Assembly (NCBI RefSeq): GCF_022539315.1 | Contig: NC_066321.1 | Coordinates: 3,557,324-3,621,323, forward strand | DNA length: 64,000 bases | Reading direction: 5' to 3' | From: Serinus canaria | Lineage: Eukaryota > Chordata > Aves > Passeriformes > Fringillidae | In this document: positions 12,111 through 25,159 of the stretch, piece after piece | Layout: each line of letters begins with the position of its first letter | Position numbering within the stretch: position 1 is the first letter of the stretch | The notes under the pieces: generated by a model | The model's database searches: none | What the model was told of the DNA's origin: nothing | Seen by the model: only the letters and a program-made list of their open reading frames with translations | Position numbers and translations under genes: made by a program

Positions 12111-14487
12111 CTCAGAATTGCCCTTGTGTGTAGGGCCCCTCCCTGATTTCACAGCTGAACTCCATTTGACAGTAGATCTCGTTGCATCCTTTTCATGGAC
12201 TCAAGGTGTGACTGAAGATGCAGATCCTTTCATCACATATTCAAAGGGATACCTTCTGACTGCAAAAGAAATCTGGCTTGTGCCCACTCAAGTGTTGCTG
12301 CCAAACATCTCAGGCTACCAAGCCTAATGTTTAAATTAACATTAACTCTTGCAATTCCAGCCTTTTTTAAGAGCATTTTAATTCCTCAATCCCAAGTTCT
12401 GTTGACACAAGAGTGATTTGGTCTTCATTTAGCATTTTGCTACTTCAAATTTGCTGGAGAAAACAAATCAACTTTTTGATGTGGGTTGATTTTTATTACC
12501 TCACAGAGTGACTAATGATGGCTTCTAGCAAATGCTTTGTCTTTTAATCAATCGGCTAATAGGCACTGTAGACTGTGACTTTCAAATAAATTAGTTAAAA
12601 TATTTGTGACTTTTAAAAAATGAACACATATGCTCTTTAAGCTGGCCATGAATGCACATTGTAATTCCTACCTTCTGTACAGAAACTGGTCTGAAGCTCA
12701 GAGCGTGTGGAGCACATTTCTCATCATATTCCTAATAAATTGGAGGAATTTCAAAATGCCAGCCCATTATTACCAGACTGGGACTTTTTCTATAATAGGG
12801 AACTAGCAACTAATATGTCTCCTGTCAAGTTTAAAAATAGTGCTACATCTCCCATTACCACACCTATTAGTTCCCTCTCCTCTCGGAGATACTCTAAATC
12901 AAGGATCCTTCATCTATTTAAACCTAATGTAAGCCTTCAGCATCATCACTGCTATCAAATTTATAGTCATAGGTGCAGCACTGGAAATGTTGAGTCCTGT
13001 AAACTGTGTTGATCCTTCACGTGCTGTAAACACACTGCAAATAAGTTGGATAAAGCCAACATATCATTTAACAACTTTAGCAGTCTGTTAAAATCCTTTT
13101 TCATTTTTCCAGGCTTCTGAATTACATGGCAAATGGGAGCTTATAATTAACTGTTAAATCAGAATAACTAATTTTCTCTCAGATCCAATTGCAAACCTGG
13201 CATACTCTTACACTCTCATATTAGAGCTGTATTTTTTTTTTTACCTTGTTTAAAAAAAATCCTGTTAGTGGTGGAAGAGTTCCTCAAAATAATGTAAAAC
13301 TTTTTGTGAAGATAATTATTTAATATCTTCTGCTCTGCAGCATACTCATGTCAACTTCTGTAAATCTATTTGGATCATTAAAGGGAGGAGACAGAGGAAC
13401 AAAGCCTGTGGAAGAGTTAATTGGGTTTGTTGGTGATGGGTGATGGTGGTTGTATTTGTTAGCCTGGCAGAGCATGGCCCTGGTTCTCCCTCACACCTTT
13501 TCTGTGTCTTTTCCCCTTCTATCTTGCTTTTCTTGGAGGAAAATTTTATCCTAATTAAACATTAACAATGCTTAATTTGCCCTTGTAAATCTGAATTTGT
13601 GAAGGTAGTTTACAGAGTACTGAGTATCCCTCATGCCCTGTCCTGAGTAGTATTTAGTCCCATGTATACAATTTAAGAGGTCAATTAGGCACAAAGAAAC
13701 CAAGTTGCATATTGTAATTGCCATTCCCAGTGTACTGAGGGATCAGCACATCAGTCAGGGAAATTTCCCTGAAAATAAATCTTTGGAGTGCTGTGCTCCA
13801 TGGGGGCATGGAGGCTTCCCCACAGAGGTAGTTTTGACTGTTGTGGTTTTGAGTTAACCATAAATGTGATGCACAGATGTCTTTCTCCACTGGAAAAAAG
13901 TATAAATTGCAATATTTTATTCATTATAGATTAAGATCTTCAAAGATGTTGATTGAGGATGGCTAGAAGTATAGATGCAAAGTATTTATGATAGTCTCAG
14001 ACTGTGTCAGGAAAGAAGGTAAAAAGAAAATTCAAGGAATTAAATATTTTTTACTTTTCTGTAGTTGGAAAAAAACAAATTTAATTTACAGCAGAAAATT
14101 ATGAAGGTCATTAGTACCATTGCCTAGATAAAATAGTAAAACAGTTTAAATTCTGAGTTTCAAAATGCATACACCACATATGCCTTAACATATTTTTCCT
14201 AAGGATTTATAGCAATACTGTTAACTTAGCATTCACGGGGTAATGCACAGATTTTACAGCACGTTACTTTCTAAATGCATAAACTCCAAAAGGAGCCTTA
14301 ACTGTCTCCTCTGTCAGGGTGTCTCTGGATTAATACCCATGGGACATCTTAAAAATCTTGACTTCCAGTTCCTGCTGCTCCATCTCAGGGTTGAAAACAC
14401 AGACGTAACTGAACCTGGCAGTCCTCACAATTTGATTAAGATCAAACAAATTCTTTAAAAATTATGTTGTTTGCAATTCTGATTGCG

Positions 14488-14765
14488 TCATAGAATGGTT
14501 TGGATTGGAGGGGACCTTAGACCTCATCCAGTTCCACCCCCTGCCATGGGCAGGGACAATTTCCACTGTGCCAGGCTGCTCCAAGCCCCGTCCAGCCTGG
14601 CCTTGGATGCTTCCAGAGATCCAGGGGAGCCCAGCTTCTGTGGGCAACCTGTTCCAGTGCCTCTCCACCATGACAAGGAAGAATTTCCTCCCAGTTTCTA
14701 ATGTAAACCTACCTTCCTTCAGTTTAAAGCCATTCTCCTTGTTCTGTCTCTCCACGCCCTTGTAT
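14488..14765 (-). mobile_element. CR1 LINE 3' fragment, antisense
   Basis: It starts TCATAGAATGGTTTGGATTG and continues through CCCCCTGCCATGGGCAGGGA, CCTGTTCCAGTGCCTCTCCA and AAAGCCATTCTCC, ending at a CCACGCCCTTGTA-like motif, all in CR1 order. Confidence 0.95.
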
Positions 14766-17700
14766 GTGTAGATCATAAGTACAGTAAAAATGAGATGTGG
14801 TATTTTAGTGAAACCAAAGCAGGCCAGGAAATCCATGCAGGTTTCATTCCTTGCTGCCTCCAGGTAATGGTAAATTTTGGTATTCTGTAGGTGTTTGCAG
14901 CTCTCGGGTTGTGTACATGGGCTAGACTGTGGTTTATGGGTGTCACCAGTAAATTAATGTTACTGCTGCTCAGCCATCTAAATACAGGTGAACAATTTAG
15001 GTTTACCACATTCTCAAAAGAAGTGGAGGTTTTCTTGCTTTTTCCAGTTGGTTTATATAAAAGATAAATTGTCATTCTCGCTTATGCAGTATAGTAATGA
15101 CAAACCTCAGAACTGGTACTTTTGGGTGATCTAAATACAAGTTAAATTTTGGTTAAACCTTGAGATGTGATTGTGTTTAAGGTACAGCTTTGGGGTTTCG
15201 GTGAGTCACTGTCGTGAGTGGGAGGGCAATGCAGGCTCTTTCAATCTCCGGGTGTGTATTTGCAGCACATCTCCAATTCAGGTAGGGATGGGAAGGAGAT
15301 GGGACAGAGGAGGAAAGGTAAGGACTCTCAAAAGTCCTTTGGAAAATCACATTTTATTGCACTGTAGAACACGGAAATTTTTTGCCTGTGTCAGCCATCA
15401 CAGCGAGCTTCTGTGAAACCATCGAAGGTTTAAGAGTGCTGATGTCCACAGGTTGTACCTGGTGGGTTTTGCAGTGGGTTGAGTTACGACACTCTGAACC
15501 ACGTGTGCTCGGATATGGCAGTGGAATAAATTTCTCATATGTGTGGGACTGTGACGGTTAAAACAATCATTACTGAAACCATATACCTTATTTCCTGTAA
15601 CTAATAGCAGATCTCTACCTGTGGAATATATTAACAATTATTCCTTTGGGTTTGGATGGTTGCTCAGCTGTTTTGTTGGATAGATACTTAGACGTGGTCT
15701 GTAATTAATGTTGTCTGAGTACGTCAATGAACAGAGCTAATTATGGCTTCCTGATGTGAGCTATGCTGATGTTTGTGAAACCACACTTCTGCATATAAGA
15801 GAGAATGTGTGTTCTTTAATAAATTGTGGAAAATAATGGGTTTTTTCTGCCTAGGTTGGTTAACAAAAATACCTAAATTGGCATTCACCTAGAGTTTAAA
15901 AAGAAGCCATGGTTTTGTGTCTGGTTGAACAGTTAATTCTTCCATGCCTTTAAAGATAATTTTTATTTATTACTCTGTACAGTACTCAGACTTCCTTTTA
16001 AAAGGAAATTATTTGTTCAAACAGCAGTGGCCCTTTCAGGGACTCCAACACTTGCCATGTTTCAGTGTGGGGTAGAGCTGCAGCAAGTGACAAAAGTCCT
16101 GGCTGAATGTCACCCTGAGCTTCTGGCTTTGAGACAGCACCTAATTACCCACCTACACTTCTCAGTACTTCAGTATACCTCTGTATTAGTCATGTCATTT
16201 GGACACTGTTACCACTTTGAAGGATTTTTTGTTTTTCAGATGTGTAATGTGTATCCTGAGGAATGTGCTGCTCTGTATGGTAAAGACAGAGTAGGAAATT
16301 TTCAAAGGAAAGGATCCTGCAGCCGTGTGGATGGGGTTGAGCTGTTTGAGGAACACCCAGGATTGCTGGCTCCAGAGAGGAAATACTGTAATGAGAAAGG
16401 GGAAGCAGTTCTGTTTTTCTAATATTTGTTGTTTTCTTTGAAATGGGGAAAAGAATACCTGGAGTGATTTATATTTAATTGAGGATTGCATTCCATCAGA
16501 TACGGTGAATGTTCTCAGGCCATTTATCAGCTGTGTCTTTTGGAGACCTCTGAGGAGTTTATGCTACATATTTACCTTAACTTGGCTGGGTCAAGGGAAA
16601 TAAAGCAAAAATAATAGCTGTTATTTTTGTATGTGAACAAAACTGGAAGTCATGTGGGTGAAATATGAGCCAAACGACCGTGTCCTACCTCCTCTGTGTC
16701 TTTCTAAGTACAAGAAATTATTAGTTATATGTAATATAATTTCCTTAGCATTATCAGTGTATCTTTTAAAAACAGAAGATTTATTGACTTTTTAGTTGCT
16801 TCGTCTTACCCAAGCCCTGAAGTGAATGTGACATATATTGTACTGCCATTATCCTTTAGTTGTATCTTATCTAGGTAGCATCTTATTAAAAAAAAAGACA
16901 AAAAGGAATAAAATAAACCATATACTGCTTCTTAAATAACATTATAACATTTTTTCTGAATTGAATTTGGTGTATATTGCTGGTAACGTACAGAGATCAC
17001 ACAGCAACAGAATCCTACAAGTGCTAGTGAGGATTTCAATAAGCTGTACCTACATTTTTTGGAGCGAGTGAGTTTTGTAAGAAAACCTTTGAGCTTTAGG
17101 TCGTCTCTGAAAAAAAAATGTGTCATTGCTGATTGTCACCCTCATGGGCTGCTGCCACGGGGTCTATGAGTGTTATTGTGAAGAATTACATATCAAGAGC
17201 TATCTTAACACCCACTCCACGACACATCCACGATTCAACCCAGTTTCCCAATGTAAATAGCCAAAGGGGGTTTATTGTATAGTAATAGTTGTGTATTGCA
17301 GTTTCCCTAATAGATCTAAAGGTAGGTAAATGCAGAATAATTAAGTAAATGTCAGGGTCTTTAAGCAGGAGGAAACATGAGGACTGAGCAATCTCTTACC
17401 GTCAGCATGTACAGTCATTCTCTGTTCCCGTGAGGGATGTATAGTGAAAACTGGTGCAAAATAAAACCAAAGAGCACAGTGTGGGTTCAGCTAAACCTGG
17501 TGATAAAACCAGTTTCAGAACTAGTCTGGTGAAGTGTGATCTGATCAGATGCTTCATGAACAAATTGCTTTATTAGTGATACTGCTAATGATTTGTAAAT
17601 TAGTTGCAAGCCTCCCTGAGTGACTGACTCAGTGGCATTTACCAACTTTTCACATACCCTGTTTTTAGGGGCTGAATTTATAAAACGCTTCCCTTTAGTC

Positions 17701-19483
17701 CCTTGAATTAAATTTTCGGTGGCATTTGATGACAAGCATAGCATGATTAATTACAAATTGTTCTTTAGGTGAATAGTGCAGATTCTAAACCACAGCTTGT
17801 GTTTTTATAGCAGTTATTACCCTGCAGGCTCCAAAAGGGCTTTGGAGGAGAGAGTATGATTTTGGTTACATCATTGTAAATTCAGAAAACGTCAGTGATC
17901 TCAAAAGTGTGATTTTTTTGAAATTAGGTCAGTGGAAAAGAGATCAGAAACTGCTTTGCTACCTGAAAAGAAGCAAGCTCCAAAATGGAGTGAAGTATCT
18001 GCTTCAAGATGGCTTTCCTTTTGGTTTTGCAAAGAACGTAATTGTTAAAACAAGTAATTTATTTGAAATATTATGGAGGAGTGAATAATAGAGCAAATGA
18101 TAACCTGAATCCAGGGTGGATTAGGAAAGTTGGAGCATGGGATGTTTTTTCTTTTGCTGATTGTTCTGTAATGACCCAGAAGCTCTACATCACCATTTCA
18201 TCTGGCACCATGGTGGGCCAACAAAACACTACCTAAAGGTTTCTCCCAATTAAATTGATTCTGTGTTTGGATTTTTGTTGCTGGTTAACTGATCTTTTGA
18301 TAGCCACAGTGCACCTAAAAGGCTTTTTGTTTGTTTTCTGCTCTATGATTACAGAATACATAATATTTTTTACCTGATCTTAAATCAAACTAAATTTCTC
18401 AACTATGGTTGAGATGATGATTGAGATTTTCAGGAGAGTCTGTAGTTCTCTGTTGAATTCTCATTTCTTGTCACCAGAGGTTTTGGTAAGATAAGGATTG
18501 AAGTCTGAAACAACTCAAAATTGCAGGTCAGGAAATGGGTAAGGTCTTGCAATGTACAGTGTCAAACACGAGTCCGGAGTAACTGAGTTTAGCAGGGAGT
18601 CCATTATTCTTAGGGAGTGTTGAGAGGGAAACCATCAGAGAAGTGTTTGTGGATGGTGAACACCTTTCAGGGTTTTGCTCTCAGCTTTTGTGTGTGGTGG
18701 CTTTGCTCGAAGCATGTGAAAAGCAGCTTTTGAGTACCCCAAGGGTGTGACTCATGAGGGCTATGAGCAATAGTCACCAGGTTTTCATCTGTCCCCTCGC
18801 TTTGGGCAGCACGTTCTGCATCCTGTTTGTGAGCAGCTCTGTGGCTTTTTGTCTCAGAGCTTCCTTGAGCCTCCTCTAGTGTTCTCTTCCACCCACTTTG
18901 GAGTACTTAGAAGAAATAGGGTGGTTTACATCTTCTGTTGTTGCTGGGGTTGTAATCCCAGCTCCCAGCAAAGCAGGAGGGTGTCTTGGGGAATGCCCCG
19001 ACTGCAGCTCCTCAAGCTGCTCTCTGTCTTTAAGTCTCTTACCCAAATCACTGTTACTGGCAACTGTTCTGGCTGAAGTGTGTTTGAGTTGCTCTTTAAT
19101 TTTCTCTGCCACCAGGAAAAGGAGAATGAATGAATAAGCTACATTCTAAGTTATGGAATAATTGACCGTATTAGGCAGTTAGTGTGTAAAGTAAAGCTGG
19201 TTTTAAATATCAGATTGAAAACAAACCCATAAACTCAAAATACAATGTGTTCCTTAACATTTTCATTCATTTTAAATTTACAGACAGTATCTTTTAAAGG
19301 TCAAAATAATCTAGTCATCATAATTGCTAAGCAGCCTTTTCTGAAGTAAACTCATAAATATAATATTAAGGATATATTACAAGGCCTTGCAGTATATTTC
19401 TTCTTCCAATATAATTTTAAGTAGTAACAATAATAATAAAGATACGTTTCTAAAGTAAAATACTTCTCTATTTTCATTTTCAG

Positions 19484-19694
19484 GTTTCAGACAGTTCTGA
19501 AGTACTTGTAAAATGAGTGTCCTTCTTATTGAACCCTTTTATGGTGGCTCCCACGAACAGCTGATGGATCTTCTCCAGGAAGAGCTACAAGAAGATTGTG
19601 TCCTCTGCACACTCCCAGCCAAGAAGTGGCATTGGAAGGCACGGACTTCTGCTCTTTATTTCATGCAAACAGTGCCAACAAGTTCTAAGTACAG
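19484..19694 (+). CDS. GTDC1: GTDC1/QTMAN start exon (29 nt 5'UTR plus coding 19513-19694)
   Basis: This exon encodes residues 1-60 and the first two bases of codon 61 of GTDC1 (QTMAN), the enzyme known to transfer mannose from GDP-mannose to queuosine in cytoplasmic tRNA-Asp. I recognise the family from the N-terminus: a hydrophobic strand followed by Gly-Gly-Ser-His at residues 11-14 and Pro-Ala-Lys-Lys-Trp-His-Trp at 35-41, followed by ARTSALYF. The acceptor is a pyrimidine-rich tract ending in AG at 19482-19483; a second AG at 19489-19490 could start the exon 7 nt later. The donor is CAG|GTAACT at 19695. The ATG at 19513 has A at -3, and an in-frame TGA at 19498-19500 blocks upstream extension. 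Because the exon has an acceptor, at least one non-coding exon must lie upstream. The frame continues exactly into the exon at 51025. Gene identity is very likely; the exact 5' edge is less certain. Confidence 0.95.
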
Positions 19695-21110
19695 GTAACT
19701 AAGAGACTAAATAATTTCTAAACTCAAATTATGCTGATGCCTTCAACCAGGTCTCTTGAACTCACTCCTTGTATGCAAGGGTGTATGTGAGAGCAATTGG
19801 GGGCTTGCAGTGGACAGCACATGTTTTTCTCCTTGGGGTATAACTGAGAAATTACATGTTTTATTTAGAATTTCCAGGACTGTTTTGTCTTGCATCTCTA
19901 GTCTGTGAGAGTCTCTTAGTATCTGGGTGCCTGATGTCTATACGTGTATGTGTATCTCTTATTTGAAATTTATCATGTGAGCTCAGTCATTCTGAAAGGT
20001 TTAAACTGTGCTTCACAGATTAGACTGAGAGATGGCACGGATGTGAACACTGCAAGCTTCCTCACGTGCCTTCCCATGTATCTATTAGCAAGTCTGGTTT
20101 ATCAGTGTCCTGCTCTGGCTGACCTGGAGGATTAAGGGAGCAGTTTTATCTTAATGATGGTCCGGTTCAGTAACGTGCCAGCAACTGTGGGTGTCAATTA
20201 TACATTTATGTAAGTAGCAAATTTCCATCAGCTAGAACCTGGGCTGATAAAAACAGGCGATTTAGGTCGACAAGATAGCTATCACATAGTGAGAATCAGC
20301 CCCCCCAGAGCCAAGCTGTCTCTAAACCCAGCAGTTTTGCTTGGCCTACCTGATCAGATGAGATGTGGCGAGGTGATTGTCTGGAGCAGTGAGATAGAGC
20401 TTTGCTCACGGCATGCTGAGAACATTGTATTGGGACTGTGCACCTTCATGGGGGGAGACTGTTCATGCACAGGGTTCTTTAGCCCAAGCAGCTGCAGAAT
20501 GAACTTCAGGAGGACTCTGAGCACACCTGAATGATGTGCCAACAAGTCACAGTTCAGAACTGTGTCTGGTATTTTTTTCTGTGAGTAGGTGCTTCCTGAG
20601 GAAGGAATACAATTTTTCAAGAGTAGATTTGTGCTGTAGAAGGCTGCATTTGCTCAGTATTACCCAGCACAATGCCTAAGCCATCTCAGAACACATATTG
20701 TGTAAAGGTACACCTTTCCTGTGCCTGCCTTTGGCTCCCATTTAAAATAATCTCCTACCTCAAGCCAAACGTTATAATTAATTTTCCCCGTTTTGTCTTG
20801 TGAGAGGCATTTAGTGTTGGTTTCCTCTTGCTTTCTTTTTGCAACAGTTTTGTTTTGGAGGAGTGTACATGACAAACTGTTATGTAAATTTGTCTTGTAT
20901 CACAACCACATCCTCCAACGCATCACAATGTTATCTGTGTTCCTTCAAGGTCAGCAGCCCAAGCTGTCCAGCACTAACTGCATTAAACTAATCAGACATC
21001 ACTCATAGACATACACTTCATTAGTTTAACTTACAGTTACATTGACCTAAGATAACTTAACTCCAATTTGTCAAGTAACCCACATCTTGGGGAAAGGGGG
21101 AGGGAGCGCT

Positions 21111-21185
21111 GACAAAAAAAACCCAAAAAAAGCAAAATCCCACAAAAAACCCAACAACTCAACAAAAAAAACCTCAACCCAGCAG
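21111..21185. repeat. A/C-only low-complexity tract
   Basis: About 70 nt made almost only of A and C on the + strand, with one internal G, built of A-runs separated by CCC and CAAC units. No terminal repeats or tail structure identify it as a transposon. Confidence 0.85.
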
Positions 21186-24100
21186 CCTGAAAACTCACTT
21201 GAAGTTAATAAACTTGCAATCTGTCATAGACTTATGTGCAAATACAACCTTTACTGACAGCAAATAAATCTGATCTAACCAATGGAGCATCTTAAGGAGA
21301 GGAAAGCGTTTTCTTTGCTGGTGCTGTTCGGGTTGGAGCAGAGGGAATCAAACAGTCAAAGTTGACAAAGATGCGATGGTTAAAATAGAATTTGTACCTT
21401 GTCCTCGCAGGCAGCATAAAATTTTAGGATCAAGGGCTGATATGACTGGTGAGAGGAAAACTGATTAGAGGTACCTTCTACTTTACTTGCACATTTTTGA
21501 TGTTTGTTTTGCAATTGAATGTTTCAATTATTTTATTAAATTGAAAGTATAGGTGCATCAGACTCAACTTAGTAAGGATGACTACTCTCCTATTAGAAAA
21601 CACATTGATTAAAATTAATTTTAATCCTGTTATTTCTAAGCTTTCTAATAACCAGTGAAGATCAGCTTCCCAGGGAGCAATTTGTAAAGACAAAATTCCA
21701 TTGTAAACTGGCAATACTGCAGGTTTAGAATTGCACATTTAAATATCTCAATCTTCTTGTGAGGTTGTAGAAAATACCAAATTTGCATTACTTGTAATAT
21801 TGATATTATTTACAGAAAAAAACCCTTTCTTTTATAAATGCTTTCCATAAATGTGACATTTCGTAAATACCTTGTTTTTATTTGTATGTTTAGTAGTGCA
21901 GAAAAGTCACAGATATTTCAAGTGCAAACACTTGTGATAACGGAGCTGCCTTACTAAATCTTTATGTTCAAACTGTACTTTATTTCAGGATCCTGGTGTT
22001 TGTGAGAAGTAAATACTGATGCTGTTTAGTATGATGTTAGATGTATTTTAGAGAAGTAGTGTAGATGTATTTTAAAAGACTTAGGCATCTATCCATATAG
22101 GCTTTTTGGGAGCCGGAAGGTTTGTTAGTTTAAATGTGACACTCAGAGAGTTAAGGAATAGTGTTAATAAGTGCTTTTGAAACAAAGGATGCAGTGCAGA
22201 GCCGTAGATGTTCAGTTCAGACACTCTACAGTGAGCAGAGTTTCTGTGATGAACTTGCTAATTGTTTTATCAGAGAACAGACGTGTCCTCCCTTGAGCAC
22301 AAACTAAAGCTGAGTTGGTAACGAACAGGGCATTTAATGTTACTTTTGTGAACTGTATGCCACTCTCTTGGTGTGCAGGAACATGATGTTCCCAAGAACA
22401 TGGAGATCTCCCCGAGATTGTCACAGGGAGAAGGTGTCCTCACCCTCCACAGGGAACACACAGAGCTGTTGCGGGAGATATCGGACACTTGGTGTTTGAT
22501 CTGCAGGACTGCCTGGATTTGTATTAATTCCCCAATGCAAAGTCTGTGCTGCATTTCTCCAGAAAATTTTGCTTTTCTGTTTTCTTGGCTTTGTTGAGCA
22601 ATGTGTTAAACCAGCTCATGTTTTCCTTCATCTCCTGAGAGGAGCATGGGAGCCCTGAGGAGTGGGAAGCCCAAGCATACAGAATCCTTTCAATTTAGAA
22701 GGCCAGAAGGAGAATTTAAAGGTGGATCACTTGCCTAGAGATCTTGGAATGATTACACAGATTGATGTGCAGCAGCCACAGACTGAGTTTCAATTGCTGT
22801 AGAGTAACAGTTGATTTTTCCCTAATTTGAAAGAAGGTGTTTGGATGTTGCATTGGTACGAGGAGTTCATTCTTGTGGTGGCAGTTTCCAAATCACAGCA
22901 TTTGAAGTGCACTGAAAAGGGGAGTAAATACTGTCTGCTTTCTCTATACAAGGTTTTCAGCCGTCTGAGAGTTTTGTTAGCAGTTGGTGGGATATTATCT
23001 TCATTCCATGGATTTGGAAGGTCCAGCAGAGCCTCCCCAGGCTGCTGGCACTCTACAGAGCTGCTGTGCTCACTGCTTTGTCTCCCAAATTCTTCAGACA
23101 GCTTCAGCTTCTTGATAAATGTGGGTGTCTGATCTTTAGCCTGAAGTTGTTTTCCATAGCACACAGCAACTATTCTGTAATTCTAGAAAGCATGTGGAAG
23201 AAGAAATTATTTTAGCCTTTTAAAAATTCTTAATTCAAGGAAAATTATCAAATTTGAAAATGCTGTTGCACAATTTAATGAAAAACAAAAATGGTTTTCT
23301 TTTTCCTGTAATTATTTTCTTTGTTACAGTGAGCAGTCTATTAAATTACAGATAGTAAAACACTGGTATGATACATTAGATGAAAGGAATTTATCTTTTA
23401 GCAGCTATCCTCTGCAAAATAATTCAATCTCCAAAAACTTAGTGGCATAAAACTGTAAAACAGAGTGACTAAATTCAGAGTAGCTTCCAGTGTGTTTTAA
23501 TAGCACTGCTATATTATTTTAAATATATATATATAAATATTATGTATAACATTCAGTATTGCCCCCCAGGTAGCTGTTCATATGAATAAAGATTTTATTT
23601 GTAACAGATTCTAGCCCTGAAATACCCCTAGGGTAAATGTTAGCATATATATACCCCTTGATATCTGACAACTATATTTTAAAGACAAATTCTGTGCTTT
23701 TTACGTTTTACAAAAGAGAAAACAAATTATTGTTTTCAATTAATAGAACTCTGGAAAAAAAACCCAACCTGGGGGTGGTGTTCAGCAAAGGAGAATACAT
23801 TTCAACAGCATATAATGTAGATGTGGTTGTTTCTTGGCTTTATTTTTTTTTAAATATTCTACTAGATTTAAGACTGTTTCAGATCTGATGCTTTAGTTCT
23901 ATTCTATAAACAGAAAATGCATTATTATAGAGTGAATTCTGGTGGGCTGTGTCCCTTAAATACCTTAAAAAAGCAACCCTTTACATTTAAATTTTTTTTC
24001 CAGTGGGTATTTCATTCCTACTGCAAACATAACACTGTGTGGATGCGCGACCATTTGCAAGCTTGAGGATTTAACCATTTTCTAGATATTTTGTTTTCAG

Positions 24101-24805
24101 AAACATTCCTGCATGCCCTCAAGAAGGTGTTTGGGGATGTAACTCCAAGCAGGGCAGGGCAAATTCCATTAAATCTGAATACATGGATACCCATTTGTGC
24201 TTGAAACATTCCTGCCCATTTACATCTTTCTGTAAAATACTGGAAATGTTTATATAGTCTTTGTAGGAACTGCAATAATTTGTCCTGCATTAGAGGCCAT
24301 CCTAGAATTTGACCCTCATAATGCACAGGTAAGGAATAAAAAAATTGTATGTATGAATAGTACATTAGTTAAAATAAGGTAACTAATTACTTACAAATTA
24401 AAAGAAAAAGTTTATCCGATACTGTTTGGGATTTTTGGGCATATTTTATGGTGTTCGATTCTATATATAGGTGAATAAACATAAACCTCATTCATAGCGT
24501 TAACTACTGAAAGTGTGTGTTTTGATGTTGCTGCCCAAATTCACTGCATTTGAAGATGGGATGTGTCTCATCTCTTTGAATTACAGAATAATTTTTTGCC
24601 CAGAGGTTGTCTTGGTTTCACCCCATGTCTTTGCTCTTTGTGTTTTAACTGCAGTTTTGTGTGGGGTACAGTGGGATGTGCTCCTGGAAAGGAAGGGAAT
24701 GTACTCCTAGCGATCTCTTCTGCTTTGATGAGGTGATGTAAAGGCAGGAATATATAAGGTGGCTCAATGTAATATCCAGTATGCCATAAGGACAGGGTTC
24801 AGGTC

Positions 24806-24940
24806 TCATAGAAACACATAATCACTGACAGGGTTGGGTTGGAGGTGACCATGTCGTTCCAACCCCTTTGCCATGGGCAGGGGCACCTTCCACTAGACCA
24901 GATTTCTCCAATCCCTATCCAAGCTGGCCTTAAACACTTT
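24806..24940 (-). mobile_element. CR1 LINE 3' fragment, antisense
   Basis: The GGGTTGGGTTGGAGGTGACC, TTTGCCATGGGCAGGGGCAC and CCAAGCTGGCCTTAAACACTT motifs are CR1. The copy is short and moderately diverged. Confidence 0.9.
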
Positions 24941-25159
24941 TTTGATTAAAAATACCAGTGGGTGTAACTCACTGATGGGTACAAATCTCCACATTCTCAC
25001 CTTGTTGTGGAGGTGCTCAAAGGAAGGTGTGGGAGCCCCTGATTCTCCCTGCTCTCTGCTTTTCCACTCCCTCACTGAACAAAGGGTCATTACTGCTTTA
25101 ATTCCATTAGTGCTAGACTTGCTCGGGTTTTTTTCCCTGAACAAACCATTTTGAGTTCC

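Larger units (their letters stand above)
1..19483 (+). other. Upstream non-coding region, presumed 5'UTR intron of GTDC1
   Basis: No coding exon is supported before the start exon. The stretch is AT-rich, with eight CR1 fragments, homopolymer runs, a TA microsatellite and a CpG-dense spot at 1696-1769. The acceptor in front of the start exon implies that at least the proximal part is intron; whether a 5' non-coding exon or promoter lies inside cannot be decided from sequence alone. Between the repeats (for example 3060-4770, 5135-7060 and 14766-19480) I see only unclassified sequence. Confidence 0.6.

Noticed and set aside
11518..12327. Several overlapping frames of 79-106 codons
   Set aside because: They coincide with the long CR1 copy at 11574-12110 and its flank.
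16027..16422. 131-codon plus-strand frame as a coding exon
   Set aside because: No recognisable family or convincing codon pattern, and the length is within chance expectation.
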